Shown: positions 28,081 to 38,420, counted from the first letter of the stretch. The stretch: 64,000 bases of DNA from Marinobacter salinus (GCF_001854125.1 NZ_CP017715.1:2976001-3040000); one strand, 5' to 3'. The notes: generated by a model not told the origin, from the letters alone. Numbers and translations: made by a program.

Positions 28081-29148
28081 ATGGCGCAGAACCTCAGCAT
28101 GGAAAGCTACAGCGAAGCCCAGAAACACCTGGCACGGCCTTATCGCAAAGCGGTTCTTCGGTCCCTCCTGGCCTTTACGTTTGGGGCCGGTCTTCTGTTT
28201 TTCTTCCTCAACCTTAAAAACCAGAATTACCCCCTGGCTTATGCAGAGCTTGGGATGGCCGTCTATTCAGCTTTCATTTTCCGGGCCATCTCTGACACGG
28301 CTCACCTGGAACGCTGGATCCTGGCCTTCACTCTGCCATTTTTCACCACCATGATGTTTGCGCTTATCTCGCCACGTGCGACCTCAACGGTCTATGCGTG
28401 GGTCCTGCTGATACCTATCCTGTCCCATTTGCTCATGGGCCGCCGTCTCGGGCTTCTGATATCGGCTTTCTACATGATCACAGCGGCGGTCATCTTTTTC
28501 TTCATGCACAGGAATATGCCCGAGATGATGCAGCCCCTGCCCATTGCCAACATGGGCATCATGTCGCTGACCATTCTTGCCTTCTCTCACATCTACGAGA
28601 TCACTCGGGAACAGTCCGAATCGCGGCTGCTCAAAATGGCCCAGACCGATGCTCTCACCGGGTTGGCCAACCGGGCCAGGCTCAGCGATGTTTTCTCAAG
28701 CGAACGCAAACGCAGTCTTCGCCAGGGTACGCCTCTGTCGGTGCTGCTGCTGGACCTGGACCACTTCAAGCAGGTTAACGATCAACACGGCCACGAGGCC
28801 GGCGACCAGGCGCTAAAGCACGTCTCCTCCATTCTCCGGGATGCGCTTCGCGCCACCGACCTGGCGACTCGGCTTGGCGGAGAAGAGTTTGCCCTTCTGC
28901 TTTCAGACACGTCAGCGGAACAGGCGCTGACGGTCGCCGACAAAATCCGGAGCAACATAGAGACATCCCCATTTCACCATCAGGGGCAGCCAATCAACCT
29001 GACGGTCAGTGGCGGTATCGCCCAGTTTGGCCCGGATGGTGGCGACTTGCGCACTCTGATCAGCCGGGCCGATCAGAGTCTTTATCATGCCAAGGATACC
29101 GGCCGGAACACGATCGTCATTGCCGGTACGGTACCAGCCCCTGCGTGA
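28081..29148 (+). CDS. Membrane-bound diguanylate cyclase (GGDEF domain)
   Basis: The 355-residue protein has five or six hydrophobic segments in residues ~20-175 and a C-terminal GGDEF domain (DALTGLANRARL, then GGEEF). GGEEF is an active variant, so cyclic di-GMP synthesis is expected. The product-inhibition I-site is present as RATD five residues before the signature. No known sensory domain is recognised in the membrane part. The start is ambiguous: ATG 28081 has no good site and ATG 28099 (MESYSEAQKH) is nearly as likely. It is convergent with the RND gene at 29165. Confidence 0.88.
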   Translation: MAQNLSMESYSEAQKHLARPYRKAVLRSLLAFTFGAGLLFFFLNLKNQNYPLAYAELGMAVYSAFIFRAISDTAHLERWILAFTLPFFTTMMFALISPRATSTVYAWVLLIPILSHLLMGRRLGLLISAFYMITAAVIFFFMHRNMPEMMQPLPIANMGIMSLTILAFSHIYEITREQSESRLLKMAQTDALTGLANRARLSDVFSSERKRSLRQGTPLSVLLLDLDHFKQVNDQHGHEAGDQALKHVSSILRDALRATDLATRLGGEEFALLLSDTSAEQALTVADKIRSNIETSPFHHQGQPINLTVSGGIAQFGPDGGDLRTLISRADQSLYHAKDTGRNTIVIAGTVPAPA

Positions 29149-29164
29149 CTGGCCCTCTCCGAGC

Positions 29165-32100
29165 TCAGATCCACTTGCAGCGGGCCAGGGTGTAATAAAG
29201 CAACGGCACCACCAGAATCGTCAGCAAAGTAGACATGGCAAGCCCGAAGATCAGCGAAATCGCAAGGCCGTTGAAGATGGGGTCGTTCAGAATGAAGTAA
29301 GCACCCACCATCGCCGAAATGGCAGTCAGGGCAATAGGCTTGATACGTACCGCCCCTGCAAGCACTACGGCCTCATCCAGCTCTACACCCTCGTCCAGCA
29401 ATTGCCGTATAAAAACCACCAACAGAATGGAGTTACGCACGATAATTCCCGCCAGGGCGATCATGCCTATCATGCTGGTCGCGGTAAATTCCCTGCCTAG
29501 CAGGGCGTGGCCGGGCATAATACCAATCAGTGTCAGCGGAATTGGCGCCATGATCACCAACGGCAGCAGGTATGAGCGGAACTGGGCTACCAGCAGCACA
29601 AAGATCATAAACACGCCGACACTGTAGGCAGCCCCCATGTCCCGGAAGGTTTCATAGGTGATTTTCCACTCACCGTCCCACTTCAGGGTGCCTGCTTCCG
29701 GCAGCACCGGCTGGTTGATAAAAAACTGCTCAGGGCCGCCATCCATTTGCTCCAGGTCATCCACCATCCGGAACATTCCATAAAGCGGAGAGTCGATATC
29801 GCCAGCCATATCCGCTGTCACGTAAGTCACCGGCAGCAAATCCTTGTGGTAGACAGCACCCATCCAGTCAGCTTCACGTACATCGGCAATACTGGCAAGA
29901 GGCACGAGGTTTCCATTGCGGCTGCGAACCGGAATGGACATCAGCACTGGGGGCTGAGCTTTATCACCTTCACCCAGGATAACCCGGATAGGCACGGGAT
30001 ACTTGGCGTGCTCATCGTGCAAAAAGCTGACGTTGCTACCCCCCAAAGCCGTCTGCAATGCCGCCACAACCTGCCCCTGCGACACGCCCATGCGGGCCGC
30101 TCTAGCGCGGTCCACCACGACTTCCCATTGCCGCGTGGGCGCCTCAAGCGTGGTGTCGATATCCACCAGGCCTTCCACCTGCGTCATGCCCTGCGCAACA
30201 CGGCGGGCAAGGCCCGCACGACGCTCTTCGTTTACCGCGTAGATCTCGGCCACCACCGGCGACAACACCGGAGGCCCCGGTGGCACCTCGACAATTTTCA
30301 CCTCGGCGTCGTAACGATCCCCGATAGCAGTGAGAGGGCCCCTCAGTGCCTGGCCAATGGCGTGGGATTGCCGGATCCGGTGCTCCTCTCCGGTAAGGTT
30401 GATCTGGATATCGCCCTGGTAGGGCGCGCTGCGCAGATAGTACTGCCGGACCAGGCCATTAAAATTGATTGGTGATGCGGTGCCGGCGTAGGTCTGCCAG
30501 TTGGCTACCTCATCCACGGTCTCCAGATACTCCCCCATTTCCATCAGCACCCGCTGGGTCTGTTCCATCGGGGTTCGCTCCGGCAGATCGACCACCACCT
30601 GCAATTCCGATTTGTTGTCGAACGGCAGCATCTTCAGAATCACTGCCAGGAACACCGGCAATGAGGCGGCTGCAACAGCCAAAGAGACGACGCCCAGGCC
30701 GAGCAAACGCCGGCGCCACGGGTGTTCACCCAGAAACGGCGTGAGTAATGTCCGGAAGATCTTCAGGGAAAGAGGGCTGACGCCATCAGCAGAACTGGAG
30801 GCACCCTCCGCTTCTGCCGCCGCCTCACCCTTCCTGTGCTTCAGCAACCGGAACGCCAGCCAGGGCGCCACCACAAAGGCAACAATCTGGGATAAAACCA
30901 TCCCCGCCGACGCATTGATGGGAATGGGGCTCATATAAGGCCCCATCAGGCCACTGACAAACGCCATGGGGATAAGCGCCGCCATGATAGTCAGGCTGGC
31001 CATGATGGTCGGCGTGCCCACCTCGTCCACGGCTACCGGAATGATGTCCTTCACCGGGTCGCGGGAGTTCTGGATACGGCGATTGATATTCTCGGTAATC
31101 ACAATGCCGTCGTCCACCAGAATACCGATGGAGAAGATCAACGCGAACAACGACACCCGGTTAAGAGTGAAACCCCAAGCCCAGGAAAACACCAGCGTCA
31201 GCAACAGGGTAATGAGTACAGCAACACCAACGATCAGGGCCTGTCGCCAACCCATGGCTGCCAGCACCAGGAGCACCACGCAGACAGTCGCGGAAACCAG
31301 GTCGCTAATCAGCTTCTGGGCTTTCCGGGACGCGGTATCGCCATAGTCCCGGGTAACAAGGACCTCGATACCCACCGGCAAAGCGCGGTTTCGCAGTTTA
31401 GCCAGGCGCTCCTCAATGGCGGTGGTTATGTCGACGGCGTTTTCGCCGGGCTTCTTGGCGATGGCGAGGGTTACCGCCGGATAAACATCGCCCGGTTCAC
31501 CTGCAATGCCTCCGGGGTGGGCGGGGCCGAAACCCGTCATCACGCTCTGGTCCGCAACGGTTCCACCGCGGGTGACATCCGCCACATCTTCCAGATGGAC
31601 CGCAGCACCATTGTGCATACCCACCACCAGACCGCGGACATCCTCCACCGTTTCCAGCAGTGTTCCGGCCTGCACGGGGATCGACAGATTGTCCCGCGTC
31701 ACCCTGGATTCCTGGGTGCTGGCATTCGCCGCCTGCAACGCGTAGCCAAGGTCGTTGACGGTCAGGTTGAAGCCGGACAGCAGAGCGGGGTCGAAGTGGA
31801 TATCCACCCGGTCGGGAATACCGCCGACCGTATAAACATCACGGGTGCCCGGCACCCGTTTCAGCGCCACCTCCAGCATATGGGCGAGGCGGGTAAGCTC
31901 CTCACCGGTATGGCCGCTGGCGGGATCAAACAGGGTCAGGGTCATGACCGGTACATCATCAATGCCTTTGGGCTTGATGACCGGTTGTGTAGCACCCAGT
32001 TCCGGCGGCAGCCAGTCCTGATTGGAGTACACCTGATTGTATAGCCTTACCAGGGCTTCCTGCCGGGGTACACCAACTTCGAACTGGACGGTGATCAATG

Positions 32101-32392
32101 CCTGCCCCTGGCGAGAGACGGAGTAGACATGCTCCACGCCTGTGATCTCGCTCATCACCTGCTCCGCAGGGGTGGCTATCACGCTTTCCACTTCCCGGGT
32201 GCTGGCCCCCGGGAAGGCCACCATGATATCCGCCATGGTGACATCAATCTGGGGCTCTTCTTCTTTCGGTGTAATGATGACAACGAGCACCCCGAGCAGA
32301 ATCGAAAGTACCGCCAGCAAAGGGGTCAGCCGATTATCCTGGAAAACGCGTGCTATGGCTCCGGATGGTCCAACAGGAGGCAGCTTGCCCAT
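29165..32392 (-). CDS. RND efflux pump inner-membrane subunit (second system)
   Basis: The 1075-residue pump has the usual twelve-helix RND layout. Distinct features are the early PKEEEPQIDVTMADIMV segment and ILVDDGIVITEN in the fourth helix. It belongs to a different RND branch from the pump at 22965, one often annotated as acriflavin-resistance-like. The ATG at 32392 overlaps the adaptor stop as TGATG; an adjacent GTG at 32395 is the alternative. No outer-membrane factor follows. It ends convergent to the diguanylate cyclase gene. Confidence 0.92.
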   Translation of the reverse strand: MGKLPPVGPSGAIARVFQDNRLTPLLAVLSILLGVLVVIITPKEEEPQIDVTMADIMVAFPGASTREVESVIATPAEQVMSEITGVEHVYSVSRQGQALITVQFEVGVPRQEALVRLYNQVYSNQDWLPPELGATQPVIKPKGIDDVPVMTLTLFDPASGHTGEELTRLAHMLEVALKRVPGTRDVYTVGGIPDRVDIHFDPALLSGFNLTVNDLGYALQAANASTQESRVTRDNLSIPVQAGTLLETVEDVRGLVVGMHNGAAVHLEDVADVTRGGTVADQSVMTGFGPAHPGGIAGEPGDVYPAVTLAIAKKPGENAVDITTAIEERLAKLRNRALPVGIEVLVTRDYGDTASRKAQKLISDLVSATVCVVLLVLAAMGWRQALIVGVAVLITLLLTLVFSWAWGFTLNRVSLFALIFSIGILVDDGIVITENINRRIQNSRDPVKDIIPVAVDEVGTPTIMASLTIMAALIPMAFVSGLMGPYMSPIPINASAGMVLSQIVAFVVAPWLAFRLLKHRKGEAAAEAEGASSSADGVSPLSLKIFRTLLTPFLGEHPWRRRLLGLGVVSLAVAAASLPVFLAVILKMLPFDNKSELQVVVDLPERTPMEQTQRVLMEMGEYLETVDEVANWQTYAGTASPINFNGLVRQYYLRSAPYQGDIQINLTGEEHRIRQSHAIGQALRGPLTAIGDRYDAEVKIVEVPPGPPVLSPVVAEIYAVNEERRAGLARRVAQGMTQVEGLVDIDTTLEAPTRQWEVVVDRARAARMGVSQGQVVAALQTALGGSNVSFLHDEHAKYPVPIRVILGEGDKAQPPVLMSIPVRSRNGNLVPLASIADVREADWMGAVYHKDLLPVTYVTADMAGDIDSPLYGMFRMVDDLEQMDGGPEQFFINQPVLPEAGTLKWDGEWKITYETFRDMGAAYSVGVFMIFVLLVAQFRSYLLPLVIMAPIPLTLIGIMPGHALLGREFTATSMIGMIALAGIIVRNSILLVVFIRQLLDEGVELDEAVVLAGAVRIKPIALTAISAMVGAYFILNDPIFNGLAISLIFGLAMSTLLTILVVPLLYYTLARCKWI

Positions 32393-33474
32393 CACTCCTG
32401 TTCCCCTTTGACTGGCTCCGCAGCACCTGAAAGGTTTAGCCGTTCACTGCCAACCAGCAACGACGGATCGATCACGACCCGCTCGCCTTCACTGAGGCCG
32501 GCGAGAATTTCAATACGGCCATTGTCCCGGACGCCGGTACGCACCTGGCGCAATCGGGGCCGGTTCTGATCATTGAGAACAAACACCGCGCGCACCTCAC
32601 TCCGGTGTAGCAAACTGCTGAACGGTACCCAAAGTGTTGCCCGGCTGCCGACTGGAACAGCAACCTTGACCAGCATACCGGGATACAGGGACCCATTGGG
32701 TTCACTGAGCCGCATGCGCAGGCGGAAGGTGTGGGTTTCAGGGTCAGCGTAGGGGTAAAAGGTCATTGAGCCGGTTTCCAGAACCCTGCCATCGGCCAGG
32801 GTGACCCTGGCCTGACGTTCGGAGCGGGCCAGATCGGCGTATTTCTGTGGCAAATCCACCACCACCCGCAACTGCTCCAGGGACAAGCCACTAAGCAACG
32901 GCTGGCCGGGGTTCACCGCCTCACCTAACTCCACATGGCGCTCAGTCAGTATCCCCCCATAGGGTGCAACGATCCGCGTGTAACCCAGCTGCTCCTCCGC
33001 TTCGGCTAGGGCGGCTCCCGCTCGCTCCATCCGAGCCCTGGCCGCCGCCAGGTTGTTTCGGGCCTGATCAAACTCCTGCCGCGACACCAGGCCGCGCTCG
33101 TGAACCGCCTCAATCCGGGCATACCGCTGCTGGGCATCGGCCAGGGCTGCCTGCGCCTCTTCCCGCCCGGCCCTGGCCTGATTAACCCGCGCACGCTGTT
33201 CGCTGTCCTCCAGCTGCACAATGAGGTCACCGGCGGCCACGGAATCATCCACATCAAACGGCAGTTTCTGGACCGTACCACTGGTCTGAGCGGACACCGT
33301 GCTCTGCTGGACAGCCTCTATAACACCATCAAGATGCAGGCTCTCCGCGAACGCCCCCCGCTCCACGGGAACGGACGCCGGAAATTCCCCCGGTGAAGGC
33401 TGGGCCTGGGCGATTGAGGACAGAAAACAGAGCAACGCCGGAAAAAGAGAGCGAGCGAGAGAAATTCTTGCCAT
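32392..33474 (-). CDS. RND efflux periplasmic adaptor subunit (second system)
   Basis: The 360-residue adaptor carries a cleavable signal peptide (cleavage near AQA-QP, residue ~24) rather than a membrane anchor. Lipoyl halves are seen at VSAQTSGTVQKLPFDVDDSV and TRIVAPYGGILTERHVELGE, with a coiled-coil hairpin between (residues ~100-160) and barrel domains after it. It pairs with the RND pump that begins on its stop codon. It starts 55 bases after the arcC stop on the same strand; an inverted repeat lies in that gap. Confidence 0.9.
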   Translation of the reverse strand: MARISLARSLFPALLCFLSSIAQAQPSPGEFPASVPVERGAFAESLHLDGVIEAVQQSTVSAQTSGTVQKLPFDVDDSVAAGDLIVQLEDSEQRARVNQARAGREEAQAALADAQQRYARIEAVHERGLVSRQEFDQARNNLAAARARMERAGAALAEAEEQLGYTRIVAPYGGILTERHVELGEAVNPGQPLLSGLSLEQLRVVVDLPQKYADLARSERQARVTLADGRVLETGSMTFYPYADPETHTFRLRMRLSEPNGSLYPGMLVKVAVPVGSRATLWVPFSSLLHRSEVRAVFVLNDQNRPRLRQVRTGVRDNGRIEILAGLSEGERVVIDPSLLVGSERLNLSGAAEPVKGEQE

Positions 33475-33495
33475 TGCACAGTCAACTCTGGTTAT

Positions 33496-33522
33496 TTGCT
33501 AATAAATGAAGGTTATCAGCAA
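33496..33522. promoter_or_regulatory. Inverted repeat between arcC and the second RND operon
   Basis: Nine-base arms (TTGCTAATA at 33496-33504, TATCAGCAA at 33514-33522, one mismatch) flank a nine-base spacer. There is no T-run, so it is not a terminator. Placed just before the adaptor gene, it could be an operator of a local repressor, but none is encoded here. Confidence 0.4.
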
Positions 33523-33529
33523 GTCCGAC

Positions 33530-34441
33530 TCAAGTACCAGGCATAACCCGCGTGCCCGCAGTACCATCAAGAATGGCAAGCGCATCGGATAGCCGACCAA
33601 TACCGCTTACCCCTCCGGATTCCGAAAAATCACAGGCAGCCGACAGCTTGGGGCCCATTGAGCCCGCCGGCATATCCAGCCCCCTGCCTTCCGCCACTGT
33701 GAGGGTGCTGACAGGGGTTTGTTTATCAGTGCCAAACCCCCGAAAAACCGACTCGACATCGGTCAGAAGGAGGAGTGCATCGGCACCCAGCTGGCTGGCA
33801 AGCAGCGCGCTGGCGGCATCCTTGTCGATCACCGCCTCAACACCAATCATGCCGCCGTCCTCACGTCGCAGAACGGGAATACCACCCCCCCCTGTGCAGA
33901 CAACAATAACGTTTTGAGCCAGCAGCAACTGCAGGACCCGGAGGTCCGGGATATCCAGTGGCTTTGGTGACGGAACCACCCGTCGCCATTTGTCACCATC
34001 CTGGGCGATCCGCCAGCCTGCTGCCGCGGCCCGGGATTCGGCCTCGGCCTGATCATAAACAGGGCCCACAAACTTGGTCGGGTGGCTGAACGCCGGATCG
34101 GCTGGATCTACCACCACCTGTGTCAGCAATGTTGCCACTGGCCGGTCATGCCCGAGTTCATTTTCAAGCTCCTGCTCAATCATGTAACCGATCATTCCTT
34201 CGGTCTCGGCACCGAGGACGTCCAGAGGATACGCCTCGTCCGGCTTGTAGGCTGCGCCCTGAAGCGCCAGCAGCCCCACCTGGGGACCATTACCGTGGGT
34301 GACCACCAGCTTATGTCCCGCACGCACAATTTTGGCCAGCGACTTTGCAGCAACCTTCACGTTGCTGCGCTGCGCGCTGGCCGTCAGCGGCTCACCACGT
34401 TTCAACAGGGCGTTACCGCCCAAAGCAGCCACCACTAACAT
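33530..34441 (-). CDS. arcC: Carbamate kinase
   Basis: Carbamate kinase turns carbamoyl phosphate and ADP into ATP, ammonia and CO2, the energy-yielding last step of the arginine deiminase pathway. The 303-residue form starts at 34441 (MLVVAALGGNALL), 1 base after the arcB stop; the longer frame to 34531 overlaps arcB. Family marks are ALGGNAL near the start, VTHGNGPQVGLLALQ, and the CTGGGGIPV nucleotide region. It is the last gene of the set transporter-arcA-arcB-arcC. Confidence 0.94.
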   Translation of the reverse strand: MLVVAALGGNALLKRGEPLTASAQRSNVKVAAKSLAKIVRAGHKLVVTHGNGPQVGLLALQGAAYKPDEAYPLDVLGAETEGMIGYMIEQELENELGHDRPVATLLTQVVVDPADPAFSHPTKFVGPVYDQAEAESRAAAAGWRIAQDGDKWRRVVPSPKPLDIPDLRVLQLLLAQNVIVVCTGGGGIPVLRREDGGMIGVEAVIDKDAASALLASQLGADALLLLTDVESVFRGFGTDKQTPVSTLTVAEGRGLDMPAGSMGPKLSAACDFSESGGVSGIGRLSDALAILDGTAGTRVMPGT

Positions 34442-34442
34442 G

Positions 34443-35444
34443 TCAGGCTCCCAGTGTGGCGACGAGAACCGCCTTAATGGTATGCATGCGATTTTCCGCC
34501 TGATCGAAGACGATCGAGGCCGGGCTTTCAAACACCTCTTCGGTCACTTCCATGGCATCAATACCGAACTCGCTCTGGATCTCCTTGCCAACGGTAGTCT
34601 CGGTGTTATGGAATGCGGGCAGACAGTGCATGAAGCGCGCGCGCGGGTTACCGGTTTTCTCCATAAGCACCGCGTTCACCTGATACGGCATCAGCAGCTT
34701 GATCCGCTCGGCCCACTTTTCCTTGGCTTCCCCCATGGAAACCCAGACATCGGTGTAAACGAAGTCAACACCCTTTACGGCCGAATCAATATCGTCGGTA
34801 ATGGTGATCCGGGCGCCGGTCTCGGCAGCGATCCCATGCGCCTCGTCCTGAACCTCCTGTTTCGGCCAGCAGGCTTTGGGGGCACACAAACGAACATCCA
34901 TCCCCATTTTCACGCCACCGATCAGCAGACTGTCCCCCATGTTATTGGCGGCATCGCCAAGAAAAACATAGGACACGTCATGGAGCGGCTTTTCGACATT
35001 TTCCTGCATGGTCAGGAAATCAGCGAGGATCTGGGTAGGATGAAATTCATTGGTAAGGCCGTTATAGACCGGCACGCCGGCGTATTGCGCCAACTCTTCC
35101 ACCACCGCCTGGCCGAAGCCGCGGTACTCGATGGCATCGTAGACCCGGCCCAGAACCCTGGCGGTATCCTTGACCGATTCCTTGTGGCCAATGTGGGTGC
35201 CGGTCGGCCCAAGATAGGTAACCCGGGCACCCTGGTCGAACGCAGCCACCTCAAAACCGACCCGGGTGCGAGTGGAGTTTTTCTCAAAGATCAGAGCGAT
35301 ATCCTTGCCCTGAAGTTTCGGCACCTCGGTACCGGCATATTTCGCCGTTTTCAGGTCTGCCGCCAGTTTGAGCAAAAAACCGATTTCGCGCGGAGTGTAA
35401 TCACGCAGCGTCAGGAAATGCCGGTTTTTCAGATTAAAAGCCAT
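34443..35444 (-). CDS. arcB: Catabolic ornithine carbamoyltransferase
   Basis: The 333-residue enzyme splits citrulline with phosphate into ornithine and carbamoyl phosphate. Carbamoyl-phosphate binding is shown by [11 protein letters not shown], the second site by HPTQILADF, and the amino-acid site by [10 protein letters not shown]. Its place between arcA and arcC argues for the catabolic rather than the biosynthetic (argF) role. It starts 18 bases after the arcA stop. Confidence 0.95.
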   Translation of the reverse strand: MAFNLKNRHFLTLRDYTPREIGFLLKLAADLKTAKYAGTEVPKLQGKDIALIFEKNSTRTRVGFEVAAFDQGARVTYLGPTGTHIGHKESVKDTARVLGRVYDAIEYRGFGQAVVEELAQYAGVPVYNGLTNEFHPTQILADFLTMQENVEKPLHDVSYVFLGDAANNMGDSLLIGGVKMGMDVRLCAPKACWPKQEVQDEAHGIAAETGARITITDDIDSAVKGVDFVYTDVWVSMGEAKEKWAERIKLLMPYQVNAVLMEKTGNPRARFMHCLPAFHNTETTVGKEIQSEFGIDAMEVTEEVFESPASIVFDQAENRMHTIKAVLVATLGA

Positions 35445-35462
35445 AACGGTTGTCCTTTCCGG

Positions 35463-36692
35463 TTAAACAGGGTCGCGCATCGTCGGGCAGCTCATACAGC
35501 GGCCACCGCCGCGGCCACGCCCAAGCTCTGCCCCCGGTATCGAGAGCACCTCGATACCTGCGGCCTCCAGGGCGGCGTTGGTATCGTCATTACGGTCATA
35601 GCCGATAACCACACCGGGGCTCAGCGCCAGCACATTGTTGCCATCGTTCCACTGCTCCCGCTCACGCTCGGCCGGGCTATCGCCCCCGGTCGGCACGATC
35701 TCCAGGTTCTGATAGCCCAGCACATCGGCCACGACCTCGAACAACGGGCGAGGGTCCTGGTGGAAGGCGAGGTTTTTCTTGCCTTCTCCCGGGCGCAGGT
35801 CGTAGCAGACCATTTCATCCGCCACCTCTTTGAAGGTTGTGACCACATTACCGCCACAGAAAGTGAACACCGTGTCCAGGTGCATCGCGGAGCGGGTCTT
35901 GGGAATCTGGCAGGCAACCACCCGCTCGGCCGTACCGCTGTCAAACAGGGCTTTCGCCAGCTGACCAATGGCCTGGGGAGACGAGCGCTCGCCCATGCCC
36001 ACCAGCACGGCGCCATTACCCACCGGCATCACATCCCCGCCTTCCAGCGTGGCCAGGCCATGATCCTGCAGTGGGTCGCCCCAGTGGACGTTGACCTTGC
36101 CGGCAAACTTGGGATGGAACTTGTAAATACCGGCCATCAACAGCGTCTCCGGCTTGCGCGCCGGCCAGTACATGGGGTTGAGGGTGACCCCTCCGTAAAT
36201 CCAGGCACTGTTGTCCCGGGTGAACAGGAAGTTGGGCAACGGCGGCAACACGAAGCCATACCGCCCCAGGTGATTACCAAACAGCCCAACCGGGTCGAAC
36301 GGCAGATCGCCCACTTCCAGGCCACCGATCAGAAATTCTGCCAGCTTCGCACCCGGCAGCTGGTCCATCCAGGCGCGCAGATCAGAGACCATACCAACGC
36401 CGATCTGGTTCCAGTTGATCCGGTTATCCAGGATCCAGGCTCTGCCTTCGGCAATGTCCAGCGTCTCTGCAAGCAACTCGTTAACGTCCAGCACTTCGAC
36501 GCCCCTGGCGCGCATGAGGCCGGAAAACACGTCGTGGTCTTTCTGTGCCTGCTTGACCCAGAACACGTCATCAAACAGCAGCGCATCGCAGTTGGACGGC
36601 GTCAGTCGTCGATGGGCGAGGCCAGGGCGACAAACAATGACCTGCCGCAGTGTGCCGGTTTCGGAATGAACACCGAGTGTCGGTTCAGACAT
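35463..36692 (-). CDS. arcA: Arginine deiminase
   Basis: The 409-residue enzyme hydrolyses arginine to citrulline and ammonia. The catalytic cysteine is in the C-terminal [11 protein letters not shown] motif, the guanidinium-binding region in [13 protein letters not shown], and the general-base histidine in [11 protein letters not shown]. Length is typical. It begins 24 bases after the transporter stop and leads into arcB. The pathway gives ATP from arginine without respiration and raises the local pH. Confidence 0.96.
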   Translation of the reverse strand: MSEPTLGVHSETGTLRQVIVCRPGLAHRRLTPSNCDALLFDDVFWVKQAQKDHDVFSGLMRARGVEVLDVNELLAETLDIAEGRAWILDNRINWNQIGVGMVSDLRAWMDQLPGAKLAEFLIGGLEVGDLPFDPVGLFGNHLGRYGFVLPPLPNFLFTRDNSAWIYGGVTLNPMYWPARKPETLLMAGIYKFHPKFAGKVNVHWGDPLQDHGLATLEGGDVMPVGNGAVLVGMGERSSPQAIGQLAKALFDSGTAERVVACQIPKTRSAMHLDTVFTFCGGNVVTTFKEVADEMVCYDLRPGEGKKNLAFHQDPRPLFEVVADVLGYQNLEIVPTGGDSPAEREREQWNDGNNVLALSPGVVIGYDRNDDTNAALEAAGIEVLSIPGAELGRGRGGGRCMSCPTMRDPV

Positions 36693-36716
36693 GGCAAGCT
36701 CCTTTTTACCAAGGCA

Positions 36717-38165
36717 TCAGAGAAAGGTACCGATACTGATGGCCAGACTTATGAACACCGTCAGAATCAGCAACAACGGCCAGATAAAGGCAATCCACCG
36801 ATCGTAGGATACCCGTCCGATCGCCAGACCACCGACGACCACTGCAAAGGTCGGGTTGATCAGGTTAACCAGGCCATTGGCGGACTGATAGGCGGTGACC
36901 ACCAGGTCCCGCCCGACATTGGCAAAGTCGGCCAGCGGCGCCAGGATGGGCATCGAAAGCACCGCCAGTCCGGAAGACGAGGGCACGAAGAAACTCATCC
37001 CCACTTCAATCCAGAACATCAGGTTGATAAACGCCAGCTGGGGCAGACCGCCGAGAGAGGTTTCCGCGCTGTGGAGAATCGTGTCGGCGATCATGCCCTG
37101 ATCCATGATCACCACGATGCCACGGGCCAGGCCGACCACCAGAGCAACACCCAACAGGTCTCTGGCGCCATCGACGAAACTGCCCGTGAGCTTTTTTTCG
37201 CCCAGGCGGGCAATCAGTCCGATAACAATGGCGGCACCAAAGAACAGAGCCCCCATGCGCGCCATCCACCAACCCTGGGAGGACACGCCCCAGATCATGA
37301 CGGCGAAGGTCAGAGCGAAAATAATCAGTGCAATGATCTGGGTGGTATTGAGCGTGGCGTCTCCGAGCCCCTCTTCATGCCCCCGCAGGAACAACTTCCG
37401 GTGCGCATCCCACTGCTTTGCCACAACCGACCGCGAATTATCCTGTTTGACCCTTTGGGCGTACCGCATAACGTAGGCTGCGCAAATAATCAATCCACCA
37501 ACCAGAATCACAAATCGCAATACAATGCCGTCCGTAAAGGGAATATTCGCGGCGTTGGCCGCAATCACTGTGGCAAACGGGTTTATGGTCGAACCAAGAA
37601 CGCCGATGCCGGCACCAATCAGAATGATGGCAACCCCGGTAACGGCATCGTAGCCGGCGGCGATCATTACCGGGATGAGAATCGCGTAAAACGCAAGTGT
37701 CTCCTCGGCCATGCCATAGGTCGTGCCGCCGATGGCAAACAACGTCATCAGAATCGGGATCATCCATATTTCATGGCCTTCAAGATGTCGCATGGCACTG
37801 CGAATGCCGGTATCAATGGCACCCGTCGCGTTCATGACACCCAGGAAACCGCCCAGAAACAGCACGAACAATGCCACGTCAATGGCGTTGGCTACATAGC
37901 TGTCAGGGTCGTAGAAACCCGCCGTTGGCGCCAGCATTACGTCGACAAAGCCTTGTGGGTTCGGGTCCACGGTTTGATAGGTCCCGGGCACGGCAACTTC
38001 GCGTCCGACCTCTTCATTCATGGCCCGGTCATACTGTCCGGCGGGAATGATCCAGGTCAGCGCAGCGACCAGAATGATCAGGAAAAAGAGAATGGTGTAG
38101 GCAGTCGGGAATCGCGAAGCGAGATCTTGTTCCGAGCCTTCAGGGGGAATTTGGTCGTCGGTCAC
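36717..38165 (-). CDS. YfcC/ArcD-like basic amino acid antiporter family protein
   Basis: The 482-residue protein has about twelve hydrophobic segments and matches the YfcC/C4-dicarboxylate-carrier-like family (IIPAGQYDR near the start, ATINPFA-like region GSTINPFATVIAANAAN, late FFVPSSSGLAVLSMPILAPLAD). In arginine deiminase clusters such proteins are taken to exchange arginine for ornithine; this role is inferred from context. It is the first gene of the arc operon, with the ANR/FNR-type promoter upstream. Confidence 0.88.
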   Translation of the reverse strand: MTDDQIPPEGSEQDLASRFPTAYTILFFLIILVAALTWIIPAGQYDRAMNEEVGREVAVPGTYQTVDPNPQGFVDVMLAPTAGFYDPDSYVANAIDVALFVLFLGGFLGVMNATGAIDTGIRSAMRHLEGHEIWMIPILMTLFAIGGTTYGMAEETLAFYAILIPVMIAAGYDAVTGVAIILIGAGIGVLGSTINPFATVIAANAANIPFTDGIVLRFVILVGGLIICAAYVMRYAQRVKQDNSRSVVAKQWDAHRKLFLRGHEEGLGDATLNTTQIIALIIFALTFAVMIWGVSSQGWWMARMGALFFGAAIVIGLIARLGEKKLTGSFVDGARDLLGVALVVGLARGIVVIMDQGMIADTILHSAETSLGGLPQLAFINLMFWIEVGMSFFVPSSSGLAVLSMPILAPLADFANVGRDLVVTAYQSANGLVNLINPTFAVVVGGLAIGRVSYDRWIAFIWPLLLILTVFISLAISIGTFL

Positions 38166-38264
38166 AGTTAAGCTCCTGTCCTTGGCATCACAGTTCAGTC
38201 CGGATAAAGAGTCCAGACCCTATCAACCCATCATCTGGCGCAAAACGTGCACCTGATTGAATTC

Positions 38265-38270
38265 AGCATA
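38265..38270 (-). promoter_or_regulatory. -10 element of the arc operon promoter
   Basis: TATGCT on the minus strand predicts a start at 38258. The FNR-like box at 38293 is then centred at exactly -41.5, the class II position. The leader would be about 93 bases. Confidence 0.65.
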
Positions 38271-38292
38271 GATCCTCAGGCTGGGAATGAGG

Positions 38293-38306
38293 TTGATCAA
38301 GGACAA
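38293..38306 (-). promoter_or_regulatory. ANR/FNR box of the arc operon
   Basis: On the minus strand the element reads TTGTC-N4-ATCAA: one perfect and one partial half-site of the FNR/ANR palindrome. Position -41.5 relative to the predicted start matches oxygen-limited activation of arginine deiminase known in pseudomonads. Confidence 0.72.
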
Positions 38307-38333
38307 ATTTTGTACTGACGAGAGGAGATTCAC

Positions 38334-38372
38334 AAAAAAGCCCCGGGTGACAGAGCAGGGTCCACCCGGGGC
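38334..38372 (-). terminator. Rho-independent terminator after the copper receptor gene
   Basis: A ten-base GC-rich stem (38340-38349 with 38363-38372) is followed on the minus strand by six T (38334-38339). It ends transcription of the TonB receptor about 50 bases after its stop and protects the arc promoter. Confidence 0.88.
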
Positions 38373-38420
38373 AAGAGTTACCCGCCGGCTATGAGAAGCG
38401 GGCAACCGCCACTTCGACCA

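Noticed and set aside
34299..38171. A 1290-codon open frame on the plus strand opposite the arc operon
   Set aside because: It is exactly antisense to arcB, arcA and the transporter, is rich in His, Gln and Arg, has no ribosome site and no recognisable domain. It is a GC-skew shadow.
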